Below are positions 6,593 through 12,901 of a stretch of 64,000 nt of DNA, piece by piece. Numbering within the stretch: the first letter of the stretch is position 1; every line of letters starts with the position of its first letter. Below the pieces are notes generated by a model, which did no database searches, was not told the DNA's origin, and worked only from the letters and a program-made list of their open reading frames with translations. Position numbers and translations under genes: made by a program. Location of the stretch: contig NZ_JAIUDQ010000016.1 in assembly GCF_020164435.1 (NCBI RefSeq), positions 1 through 64,000 on the forward strand, read 5' to 3'. The DNA is from Phyllobacterium lublinensis. GTDB lineage: Bacteria; Pseudomonadota; Alphaproteobacteria; Rhizobiales; Rhizobiaceae.

Positions 6593-6820
6593 TCATGCCC
6601 TGCGTATGATTTGGCCATCGTGCATTTCGAAAATTCCTGCGCACCCGCCTTGAGCAAAAAAATCCGCTTCAAGTTCGCGCCATGTGCCCAAATACGTAGC
6701 GCACGAACTGCAATGGATCGGGGTATAGCTGCTCACATTCTGCGTAAGGGCCAAATAGATCGTGTGGCAGCGGGGGCATTCCAATTTGTTATCAATTCGG
6801 TTCAGCTCAGTACTGGACAT
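6593..6820 (-). CDS. Small zinc-ribbon protein
   Basis: 75 residues with a strong ribosome site (GGAGGAGAGAGGAGC before the ATG at 6820). Cysteines ECPRCHTIY and IHCSSCATYLGTW make a four-cysteine ribbon. The C-terminus AGIFEMHDGQIIRRA is a pattern seen in rhizobial small zinc proteins of unknown function. It is the last gene of a minus-strand group from 7477, followed directly by terminator repeat copy 2. Confidence 0.65.
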   Translation of the reverse strand: MSSTELNRIDNKLECPRCHTIYLALTQNVSSYTPIHCSSCATYLGTWRELEADFFAQGGCAGIFEMHDGQIIRRA

Positions 6821-6873
6821 GCTCCTCTCTCCTCCAGCGGGACCCCTGTTGCGAAACTTGCGGGTAGACTGGG

Positions 6874-7128
6874 TTATGAGCCTTGCAAATTGGATCGCAG
6901 AGATAATGTTTCCGCAATGAAACGTTCCTGACGGACAGCGGCCGCCGCGATAACATTCTCATCGCGCAAACCACAGTCAAACAGCGTCATTACCCGTTTG
7001 GCCAGGCGGCGTTGCTTTTCCTCAGCGTTGGTAGACACCGAAAGTTCTCGGCAAGCACTGCGATGCGCTTGCTCCATCACATCCCAGTCTTCGTGAGAAT
7101 AGAATTTGAATGTCTTTAGATTTCCCAT
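6874..7128 (-). CDS. Small helical protein, intact member of a local paralogue pair
   Basis: 84 residues from the ATG at 7128, chosen for its GGAGG site; the open frame extends further upstream. It reads MGNLKTFKFYSHEDWDVMEQ, a helix with AKRVMTLFDCGLRDENVI, then a helical tail. The upstream neighbour (7116-7477) is a frameshifted paralogue sharing SxEDWxxMxxxH and LFxxGLRDExxIAxxAVxQE. I recognise the type as a common uncharacterised rhizobial small protein but know no function. Confidence 0.6.
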   Translation of the reverse strand: MGNLKTFKFYSHEDWDVMEQAHRSACRELSVSTNAEEKQRRLAKRVMTLFDCGLRDENVIAAAAVRQERFIAETLSLRSNLQGS

Positions 7129-7477
7129 GTTATTAACCTCCAGGGGCGGTGACGTGGGGGAACGACCGTCGTCTGCCACACCCGATTGTCATTCGAAGCC
7201 TTGACCCACGTTTCGGTCACTGTGGCTTTCAGGACCGCGCTGTCTCGCTGGCTCCAGATATTGGTCACGGTAACTTCCTGCTCCACGGCCCGCGTGGCAA
7301 TCAGCAACTCATCGCGCAAGCCTTGGCCGAAAAGATTCATTAAGTCCGAGCAAGTCGGTTAGCGTTCTTGTGCGTCTTGGGACAGCGATGCAGGATCGCA
7401 GATGCTTTGGCATGGCAGCGCTGCATCAGAGCCCAATCTTCGGAAGAATAATTATACTGAATGAGAAGGTGAAGCAT
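7116..7477 (-). pseudogene. Frameshifted paralogue of the 6874-7128 gene
   Basis: ATG at 7477 with GGGAGA site; reads YNYSSEDWALMQRCHAKASA to RLART then TAA near 7343. One frame over, LMNLFGQGLRDELLIATRAV continues exactly where the intact paralogue has VMTLFDCGLRDENVIAAAAV. The second part runs to 7116 with a longer, different C-terminus that overlaps the next gene. A single indel at the TTAATG overlap explains it. Two coupled ORFs or programmed shifting are less likely but not excluded. Confidence 0.6.
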
Positions 7478-7686
7478 GGAGTTCTCCCCATGGGTGTAAG
7501 GCGGGAGCACGTTCCATCTCTCTAGCACCAGTGGCCACAAATGCCTGGCGACTTTGGAATTGTCCTCCAGTGGACGCTTGGAGTCAATTTAATCGAATTA
7601 ATCGAACAAATTCGGACGCTTGTATCGGCCAGTTGGAACCATGCCTTGGCGTTTATCGTTTTTCCCCTCCGGAAAGGTCATGTGTG

Positions 7687-7863
7687 GTGAACGAAAAAGA
7701 GGTAAAGCCGGACATCGCAAAAGTGGTCAGAGAACAACTGAACCGCAGCGCCTATAAGCATGCGCTGCGCAGTCGCTACAAGCCGATCTCCGACGAGCCG
7801 ATGAGTGATGAGCTGCTAAAGCGGCTGGCAGAGCAAGAGGCCAAGAAGGACTCCGAAAAGTAA
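7687..7863 (+). CDS. NepR-like small protein (putative anti-sigma factor domain)
   Basis: 58 residues from a GTG at 7687 preceded by GGAAAGG (7672-7678); an adjacent GTG at 7684 is an alternative. The C-terminal half, LRSRYKPISDEPMSDELLKR, follows the pattern of NepR anti-sigma factors (LR-x-LY...EP-x-PD-x-x-x-x-LL). A helical N-terminus (IAKVVREQLNRSAYKHA) precedes it. NepR proteins bind the general-stress sigma factor EcfG and are released by PhyR. No phyR or ecfG is near, so this would be a stray paralogue. The assignment rests on a short pattern. Confidence 0.45.
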   Translation: MNEKEVKPDIAKVVREQLNRSAYKHALRSRYKPISDEPMSDELLKRLAEQEAKKDSEK

Positions 7864-7999
7864 ACTGTTAGACTTCGACGTCGGCATGTGTTCGCTGCAG
7901 TAGGGCCCGCATGCCCTGCTAGTGTAACCGGGAATTTATTTGATTGGGCGGAAACGTCGCTGTAGATCAAGCAGCCAGTCAAGATCACGGTGGGAGGCA

Positions 8000-8233
8000 A
8001 TGGTGACCAGCCTAGTCGACAAGGTGGCGATAGCCATGATCGCGGCAATGGACAGGAAACAAGCTTTTATACAGCATACGTCGAACCTCAAATCCGTCAG
8101 CATTGACGGACATGTGGACATGAAAGCGCTAGCGCGTGCTGCGATCCTTGCAGTACGCAGCGACCTTGACGCCGGGACGATGCGTGATGGCGATATCATT
8201 CCCTACCTGGACAGGTGGTTAGACGGAGCATGA
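8000..8233 (+). CDS. Small hypothetical protein
   Basis: 77 residues from the ATG at 8000 (GGGAGG just upstream; a GTG three bases on fits the spacing better). Two helices (LVDKVAIAMIAAMDRKQ; MKALARAAILAVRSDLDAG) and an acidic end (YLDRWLDGA). It has the look of short accessory proteins in rhizobial phages and plasmids, with no known role. It is followed after four bases by the next gene. Confidence 0.5.
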   Translation: MVTSLVDKVAIAMIAAMDRKQAFIQHTSNLKSVSIDGHVDMKALARAAILAVRSDLDAGTMRDGDIIPYLDRWLDGA

Positions 8234-8237
8234 AGAA

Positions 8238-8462
8238 ATGAGCAGTTTACGTGTGATCGATATGACGCTGGATCAGGCCTTGCAGATCCTTGCACGAGTG
8301 CATTTGCGCGAAGACAGCGAAGTGGGCTTCGTCATCGAGATAGGTGCAACCCCCAGCTTCGGCTCAATGGTGAGTGAGGGTGAATACGTCGACGCTTGGG
8401 CAGTTGTGTGGCAGTACACCCAAGGCGACAAGCCGACGCACAAGCCTGACAGCATAAATTGA
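8238..8462 (+). CDS. Small hypothetical protein
   Basis: 74 residues, compact and mixed alpha/beta in appearance (MTLDQALQILARVHLRED; GFVIEIGATPSFGSMV; AWAVVWQYTQGD). Downstream of the 8000-8233 gene by four bases; its TGA overlaps the TTG that could start the broken 8459-8702 gene. Unrecognised family. Confidence 0.5.
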   Translation: MSSLRVIDMTLDQALQILARVHLREDSEVGFVIEIGATPSFGSMVSEGEYVDAWAVVWQYTQGDKPTHKPDSIN

Positions 8463-8702
8463 CCGATCAATCCGACAACGGCATGTTCGGTGGGCTGATC
8501 GATCATCATGCAGATCTGGATATCGATGCCCTTGCGTTGAAGTTTGGCCGCAATCACGTCGATCACAGTTGATCTGTTGCGATTTTTAAAGTGCTCTAAA
8601 TGCGGTTCTAAGAGGTTGACGTTAATATACTCTCCGAAAGAACGATCGGCTAACATAGGCAGAGCGCACGAGAGTCCCAAACTAAGAAAAACCGACCGCT
8701 GA
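8459..8702 (+). pseudogene. Broken third copy of cassette protein B
   Basis: From TTG 8459 (or ATG 8483) one frame reads FGGLIDHHADLDIDALALKF and GRNHVDHS, then TGA at 8570-8572. The frame beginning GAT at 8571 continues VDLLRFLKCSKCGSKRLTLI up to TGA 8700-8702. Together they reproduce the cassette B order: GALID, the LDL...GRNH helix, DLVPKLKCSKC and SLILS. The first cysteine knuckle (CCNNPTC in the intact copies) is missing. A frameshift plus deletion best explains it. Confidence 0.55.
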
Positions 8703-9032
8703 TGGGGAGCAGCGGCCGGGTGCACTGACCAGTATCAGGGACTTGGGTGGGGTCAGCCACTCAAGGCTGCTCCTGCATGGTTAATAAATGATTAAGGTCG
8801 CGGGGATGGGTGAGGCCTGATGCGTTGAACGGGGTGACTCTTCATCAGGCCTCTGTCGGGGACGGGCCTCCAACGCGCTATAAACTTGCGAATGTGACAA
8901 ACGTTCCGTTTGCCGACCTGTGATGAGTACAACCCCTTGCGATATTCAGGGAAACCCCGATTGTCCCTCGCAACAATTGGGATAAACTTGATGGTAGGCT
9001 TTGGTCCCCCCTAACCAGCCTAACCTCTCACA
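8703..9032. other. Non-coding stretch with hairpins, possible small RNA
   Basis: No credible ORF. CCGCTG...CAGCGG (about 8696-8715) and the 11-bp inverted repeat at 8812-8853 are present, and the stretch ends in the terminator at 9033-9061. The terminator lies 330 bases beyond the last coding remnant, so an independent transcript is plausible. Confidence 0.35.
8812..8853. repeat. Perfect 11-bp inverted repeat, 20-base loop
   Basis: GAGGCCTGATG (8812-8822) and CATCAGGCCTC (8843-8853). No T-run follows on either strand, so it is not a standard terminator. It could be an RNA stem or an operator-like site. Confidence 0.6.
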
Positions 9033-9061
9033 CCGCCGCTGCCTCCCAGCGGCGGTTTTTT
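9033..9061 (+). terminator. Strong intrinsic terminator
   Basis: CCGCCGCTG, short loop, CAGCGGCGG (arms 9033-9041 and 9047-9055) followed directly by TTTTTT on the plus strand. Confidence 0.85.
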
Positions 9062-9270
9062 GATTCAACGCGGCCCAACATGGAGCGACAGCATCGGTCG
9101 GACGGGATATGCGCTCGCCTGCCATTTCGTTGGCCAAGACCGGAAACCAGAAAAACTGTCCTGTCCGCCCTGCCGTCACGTCTGGTTAACACAACCGACG
9201 CTGTCGCAGCATAAACGGGGTTTCACCGGAACTGTTCCGTCGGCTGAGCGGCCTTGCCTGTCTGGAGCAT

Positions 9271-9468
9271 TCATTTGAGAGATGCGTCGGAGACAAGCAT
9301 CGTGGTCTCGCCGACCTCGTTAATACTCGCCCTGATCTGTCTAGCCTCTTCAAACGCTTCGTTGATGAGATGTTGCAGGAGCCCGTATCCTTCATGATGG
9401 GCTCTATCCCGAACTTCGACCAGGATATCGCAAATGTCGTCAATGGCGAGGCGATTGGGTCTATCCAT
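9271..9468 (-). CDS. Small helical hypothetical protein
   Basis: 65 residues, MDRPNRLAIDDICDILVEVR then EGYGLLQHLINEAFEEARQI, a helical acidic small protein of unknown family. It sits 38 bases downstream of the 9507-9719 gene in the same direction and probably forms an operon with it, divergent from cassette copy 2. Confidence 0.5.
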   Translation of the reverse strand: MDRPNRLAIDDICDILVEVRDRAHHEGYGLLQHLINEAFEEARQIRASINEVGETTMLVSDASLK

Positions 9469-9506
9469 TTCAAACTCCCAGCGTGCTTTAAGCGTTCAGG
9501 GCACGG

Positions 9507-9719
9507 TCATTTCTTTCTCTTCGACTTTGTGGGTGACGCATCGTTGCGCGCCACGATTTCCGCGTAGTGGGAAAGCAGCCGCCTATAATGGTCAGCAGTC
9601 TGGAGAGAAATATCTTCCTTCTCGCCAGATCGGCTCGTTCGATAAACTTTTTCCTGCCCGGTTTCCAGCCGATCGATCGTCACCTGATACTCGCTGATGA
9701 CTCTCTTCAGGCGCTCCAT
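9507..9719 (-). CDS. Small coiled-coil protein with lysine-rich tail
   Basis: 70 residues: MERLKRVISEYQVTIDRLET, then a second helix LQTADHYRRLLSHYAEIVAR, then a basic tail ending KSKRKK. Divergent from cassette copy 2 and separated from its start by 144 bases, paralleling the coiled-coil gene that is divergent from copy 1. The two coiled-coil proteins are not obviously homologous. Confidence 0.5.
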   Translation of the reverse strand: MERLKRVISEYQVTIDRLETGQEKVYRTSRSGEKEDISLQTADHYRRLLSHYAEIVARNDASPTKSKRKK

Positions 9720-9827
9720 AAAGGCATTACGAGTACTATTGATGGTTTCACTCCACGCCCCGTTGCATCGAGAGTGTTAAACAATCTTCGGTTGTGTGCA
9801 AGAGAGAGCCGGGCACCATCGTCGACC

Positions 9828-9860
9828 TTGACTTGGTGGGAATACGTTCTCATTTTGTTC
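9828..9860 (+). promoter_or_regulatory. Sigma70-like promoter with embedded LexA-type box, copy 2
   Basis: TTGACT (9828-9833), 17-base spacer, CATTTT (9851-9856). GTTC-TCATTTT-GTTC at 9846-9860 again overlaps the -10. Sequence around the box differs from copy 1 (TACGTTCT versus TATGTTCT; TCTATGACTC versus TCATGACAAG) while both GTTC half-sites and the spacer are unchanged, suggesting selection on the box. Confidence 0.65.
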
Positions 9861-9863
9861 TCT

Positions 9864-10121
9864 ATGACTCGAACCCTCAAAACTCTAGGGCAGGCCGCTC
9901 GGCATGGCATGCTGGTGCGGGTGACTTGCCGGAAATGCGAGAAGACGGGATTTTTCGTTGCGAGTGATCTCGCCACCGTCAACGGCCACGGTCGTACGTT
10001 CAGGAGCCTGAAATTCCGCTGCCGGGAGTGCGATGTAGTCGACTGTGAAGTAGTGCCATTCGAAGACGATCGGGACGGGGTTCATAAAAAGCGGACCGTC
10101 TGGCGGCCGGTGCAGATGTAG
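9864..10121 (+). CDS. Cassette protein A (zinc ribbon), copy 2
   Basis: 85 residues from the ATG at 9864, aligned without gaps to the 3991-4248 product with nine substitutions by hand count. All four ribbon cysteines (TCRKC, FRCREC) are kept, as are Cys61 and the basic end. The frame is open far upstream, but the sequence before 9864 is promoter and shares no protein similarity. The start codon lies directly after the LexA-type box, so a leaderless message is predicted. Function is unknown. Confidence 0.75.
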   Translation: MTRTLKTLGQAARHGMLVRVTCRKCEKTGFFVASDLATVNGHGRTFRSLKFRCRECDVVDCEVVPFEDDRDGVHKKRTVWRPVQM

Positions 10122-10123
10122 CC

Positions 10124-10372
10124 ATGGTAATGACACTCGGCACCATTGGAGCATTGATCGATACTGATCATATGCTGCGCGCCTGCTGCAACAATCCAAA
10201 GTGCCGCCACTACGCCAAGCTTGACCTGGTGCTGCTGGCTGCAAAGCTTGGGCGAGATCACAGCACCATGCGGAATGATTTGGTACCCGAACTGAAATGT
10301 TCGAAATGCAAGTCGAAGAACATCAGTCTGATTCTCTCGGCGAAGAGCACTGAGGGGTTTGGACATGCGTGA
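10124..10372 (+). CDS. Cassette protein B (zinc ribbon), copy 2
   Basis: 82 residues, ungapped paralogue of 4251-4499 with 14 substitutions by hand count. The cysteine sites CCNNPKCRHY and LKCSKCKSK and the whole stretch KNISLILSAKSTEGFGH are unchanged. Most substitutions are conservative (R/K, S/T, I/L, N/D). Coupled to protein A by a two-base gap. The conserved 32-base motif follows at 10381. Confidence 0.75.
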   Translation: MVMTLGTIGALIDTDHMLRACCNNPKCRHYAKLDLVLLAAKLGRDHSTMRNDLVPELKCSKCKSKNISLILSAKSTEGFGHA

Positions 10373-10380
10373 TCAGGAAC

Positions 10381-10412
10381 GGCAATCTATCGGCCTGTCA
10401 CACCGGAAGTTT
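10381..10412 (+). repeat. Conserved 32-base motif downstream of cassette copy 2
   Basis: Partner of 4588-4619; differs at one base, which breaks one pair of its small palindrome. Located 8 bases after the cassette stop. Confidence 0.6.
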
Positions 10413-10547
10413 CAAGGTGAGATTGACAACAACCGTTAAATGGTCACCCATCTGCTGTGAACAATTTTGCGGGTTGAATAGCGCCAGCCTCGCGGAACGA
10501 CTTTGACCGGCAGACGTTGTGCTCCGGCACCAGAACCGGAGAAAGTC

Positions 10548-10913
10548 ATGAACACGCGCTTTTTCGCGCTGGGTCTCGTCGGCGGGCTGACGTGCCCTCT
10601 CGCGCTTGCCCAGGACGATGGTCAGACCGCTTTCAACAATAGCTGCCGCACTTGCCATACGATGAAGGAAGGCGACAACCGGCAAGGTCCGAACCTCGCC
10701 GGCATCGTCGGCCGCAAGGCCGGCTCATTGCCGGACTACAACTACTCGTCGTCGATGAAGCAGTCCGGCATTATCTGGGACGAGGCAAATCTCGACCAGT
10801 TCATCGCCAATCCCGACCAGGTGGTAAGAGGCAACAGCATGAAACCCTATGGCGGCATTACCGATGCCACGCAACGCAAGACGATCATCGAGTTCCTGAA
10901 GTCCGGCGACTAA
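10548..10913 (+). CDS. Class I c-type cytochrome, periplasmic
   Basis: 121 residues from the ATG at 10548, preceded by GGAG; the longer open frame upstream has no signal sequence. Signal peptide MNTRFFALGLVGGLTCPLALA. Heme attachment motif CRTCH near residue 34, then GPNLAGIVGRKAG and SMKPYGGI, which contains the sixth-ligand methionine near the end. The C-terminal helix is TQRKTIIEFLKS. This is the soluble monohaem cytochrome c2-like fold that shuttles electrons in the periplasm. No oxidase or reductase partner gene is nearby. Confidence 0.9.
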   Translation: MNTRFFALGLVGGLTCPLALAQDDGQTAFNNSCRTCHTMKEGDNRQGPNLAGIVGRKAGSLPDYNYSSSMKQSGIIWDEANLDQFIANPDQVVRGNSMKPYGGITDATQRKTIIEFLKSGD

Positions 10914-10943
10914 TTCTTTTCGGCATGAAACGGTCGGCACAAT

Positions 10944-10978
10944 GGGCCACATTTCGTTCCACATTTCGCGCCACATAG
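10944..10978. repeat. Three iterons with 12-bp period, second locus
   Basis: On the minus strand GTGGCGCGAAAT, GTGGAACGAAAT, GTGGCCC; cores 12 bases apart as at 6324-6356. It lies 30 bases downstream of the cytochrome gene. Confidence 0.5.
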
Positions 10979-11202
10979 CATAGAGCGAGGCGGGAAAATG
11001 CAACAAAAACAATAAACATGTTTTTCCTCGGAAGCCACCCGACGGAACCGAACTTTTATAAAAACCTAGCCGGAGATATGCGCGACTCATCGATCAAATT
11101 GAGCAAAATTCTTCCCACAGCTGGCTGGGGATGTCCTTACGGAACACTGCCGTTAGCTGCGCGTTGGTCCTCTATCAGACGAGGCAAGAGGTGGGGTTGG
11201 CA

Positions 11203-11322
11203 ATGTTTTCGACCGTTTCAGCGGAACTATTTTCAACCAGTAGGATAGCATATCCATTAGGGGCCATCGCCGCCATCGTGATCATCTGGGCATTTTTCAT
11301 AGTACGACGACGAATGCGGTAA
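11203..11322 (+). CDS. Possible small membrane protein
   Basis: 39 residues from the ATG at 11203, with AGAGGTGGGG upstream. One clear membrane segment, AYPLGAIAAIVIIWAFFIV, is followed by RRRMR (positive-inside anchor). The frame extends upstream without a better start. Size makes chance possible, but the membrane span and ribosome site support it. Confidence 0.35.
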   Translation: MFSTVSAELFSTSRIAYPLGAIAAIVIIWAFFIVRRRMR

Positions 11323-11326
11323 AGCA

Positions 11327-11563
11327 CTAATTGACATTGGTGATTAAAGGTATGCTCTCTCCGCCTTGAGCATTCAACCTCGCCTTAGTCAGGAGAGCTT
11401 CCCTCTCTGATCGGGTACGGTCTTTCATTGTTTTGAGAGCGGTACGAGAGACTCGAAAGCGACCGCAATTAGGGCAGAGAAACTCGACGAAATCCCCAGT
11501 GCGGGGCAATACCTCGTGCACTGGATCATCCGAAATCGGGCAATTGTGGTAGGTTCTTTTCAT
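11327..11563 (-). CDS. Small zinc-ribbon protein
   Basis: 78 residues from the ATG at 11563, which has an excellent GGAGGAACA ribosome site. NCPISDDPVHEV and FLCPNCGRFRVSRTALKTM form the metal site of a short zinc-ribbon type seen scattered in rhizobia. The C-terminus is basic and helical (RTRSEREALLTKARLN). Function is unknown; one more member of the small zinc-protein group in this region. Confidence 0.6.
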   Translation of the reverse strand: MKRTYHNCPISDDPVHEVLPRTGDFVEFLCPNCGRFRVSRTALKTMKDRTRSEREALLTKARLNAQGGESIPLITNVN

Positions 11564-11818
11564 TGTTCCTCCGGAATTGGGTAGTGGCCTACACCTGAGA
11601 GCTCTCGGGTCATCACTATGCAAAAGTGGATCAATTTTTTGCGGTGTCAGCAGCTAAATAAGGCTTGGTCAGTCATCGATGTTTTCGACCGCCCAAGCCC
11701 TATGCGTACAATATTGGGTTGAAGGGGGACCCAATGTTGTTCAACTTGCATGAGACGAATTGGGTTCCGGAAATGATCCGACAGTCTTTGCTAAGGTGGT
11801 GCAGTTTGGAGGACTAAA

Positions 11819-12142
11819 ATGGTGGGTGGTCATCTATCAATCGCGGCAATCAGCGCCCTGGTGCTTGCAAGCAGCGAGCAATCCACGCCTGGAGCTTCGA
11901 TCGGCGTCGGCAACCCCTATCCCGTCAGCAACTACACGTGTCAAGACGGCACGCATCTGGCAGTGCGTCTCCTCGGCGATAGAGCTTCGGTATCCGTCAA
12001 CGGCGCGAGCGCAGTCGATCTGCCCTCCATGGGACCAGATGGAACGACCTTTTCGAATGGCCAGCGGACGCTGACCATCGTGCAGGGACAGCTATCGTGG
12101 GGTGTTGGCCGGGCGGCGCCCTCCGCATGCATCGGCGGTTGA
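11819..12142 (+). CDS. MliC-like (C-type lysozyme inhibitor) secreted protein
   Basis: 107 residues, ATG at 11819 with GGAGG upstream. A short hydrophobic N-terminus (LSIAAISALVLASSEQ) suggests export. The mature part follows the MliC pattern: NYTCQDGTHLAVRLLGDRAS, then VDLPSMGPDGTTFSNGQRTL, ending in a cysteine (PSACIGG) that would pair with the first. MliC proteins bind and block C-type lysozyme in the periplasm or outer membrane. There is no lipobox, so a soluble periplasmic form is likely. Confidence 0.6.
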   Translation: MVGGHLSIAAISALVLASSEQSTPGASIGVGNPYPVSNYTCQDGTHLAVRLLGDRASVSVNGASAVDLPSMGPDGTTFSNGQRTLTIVQGQLSWGVGRAAPSACIGG

Positions 12143-12167
12143 GCGTCTAGCAATGTGGGACCGCTAA

Positions 12168-12320
12168 ATGGGTACACTCGCCATTTCATATCGGATTTCG
12201 AACAAGACCGTAAATGGGCAGGGCTACAAGGAGCGGCGTCAATCCTTGCTTGATGCTGTATTGGCCAATTCTAAAAGCTGTAGTTCTCGTCGCCGCCGCT
12301 TTGCAAATGGTGCCCCATGA
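12168..12320 (+). CDS. Short ORF, possibly truncated N-terminal fragment
   Basis: 50 codons, MGTLAISYRISNKTVNGQGY and KERRQSLLDAVLANSKS, which looks like the beginning of a real protein. It then turns into an arginine run (SSRRRRF) and stops, as if frameshifted or cut. No ribosome site is evident. It may be the stump of a gene. Confidence 0.3.
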   Translation: MGTLAISYRISNKTVNGQGYKERRQSLLDAVLANSKSCSSRRRRFANGAP

Positions 12321-12405
12321 CTTCACAGTTTCTTGGACCGCCACAGCTCGAACACTCGGCTTTAACCACAGTTCCTATCTTTGACTCTGCGACCAAAATC
12401 AGCTC

Positions 12406-12741
12406 CTACCTGCAACCCTTGCTTCTGATTGCCGATTCAATGGCATTTACCTTCCCTTTGGAAACCGCAACTTGACCTTCTTTATCGCCGCCAAAGGTAC
12501 TAGATGCCGGGACGCCCAGTAGGAATACACCTACGGCATCACCCGTAGCCGCTTGGTTCTGCTGCTTCGAAAGACTCGCTAGCGTATTTTGCTCTTTGAC
12601 CAGTTCCTGCGCCAAACCCTGACAGCCTAAGTTGGTATAAGCTGCCATGGGAATATCGACAGGCACGATTGCGTCCGGCCGTTTCGCACAGCCGGCCAAT
12701 CCCACGGCCACAACGACCGCAGCGGAAATTGACTTGTTCAT
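12406..12741 (-). CDS. Lipoprotein, unknown function
   Basis: 111 residues from the ATG at 12741 (AGGGGG upstream). The N-terminus MNKSISAAVVVAVGLAGCAK ends in an LAGC lipobox, so the mature protein is lipid-anchored at Cys18. A helical section follows (GLAQELVKEQNTLASLSKQQ), then a glycine/serine loop (LLGVPASSTFGGDKEG) and an end helix closed by GCR. Proteins of this form, small lipoproteins with KVNAIESA-like helices, are common in proteobacteria without known function. Confidence 0.65.
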   Translation of the reverse strand: MNKSISAAVVVAVGLAGCAKRPDAIVPVDIPMAAYTNLGCQGLAQELVKEQNTLASLSKQQNQAATGDAVGVFLLGVPASSTFGGDKEGQVAVSKGKVNAIESAIRSKGCR

Positions 12742-12901
12742 GATACTGCCCCCTAGACACTGCCCCAGCGTCGATCCGTAAATGAGCGGCAAAACTTGTG
12801 GGCTGTCAACACGGCTCCAGCGAAGTCGCCTGAAAACAAATGTGGATACGACGATGCGCCCCGCTTTCGTCGGTGGTTACTACGGCAGCGGGGGAATTTC
12901 A

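Larger units (their letters stand above)
9824..10372 (+). repeat. Duplicated promoter + two-gene zinc-ribbon cassette, copy 2
   Basis: Paralogue of 3952-4499, starting at the same GACCTTGACTTGGTGGGAA string. Upstream of that string the two loci are unrelated, which defines the left end of the duplicated unit. Confidence 0.9.

Noticed and set aside
9060-9278. 72-codon plus ORF with CPPC motif, and overlapping minus ORF 8946-9179
   Set aside because: Both start at or run across the intrinsic terminator, have unsuitable composition and no ribosome site.
11018-11248. 76-codon ORF after the cytochrome gene
   Set aside because: Arginine/tryptophan-rich, no ribosome site; the overlapping membrane peptide at 11203-11322 is more plausible.
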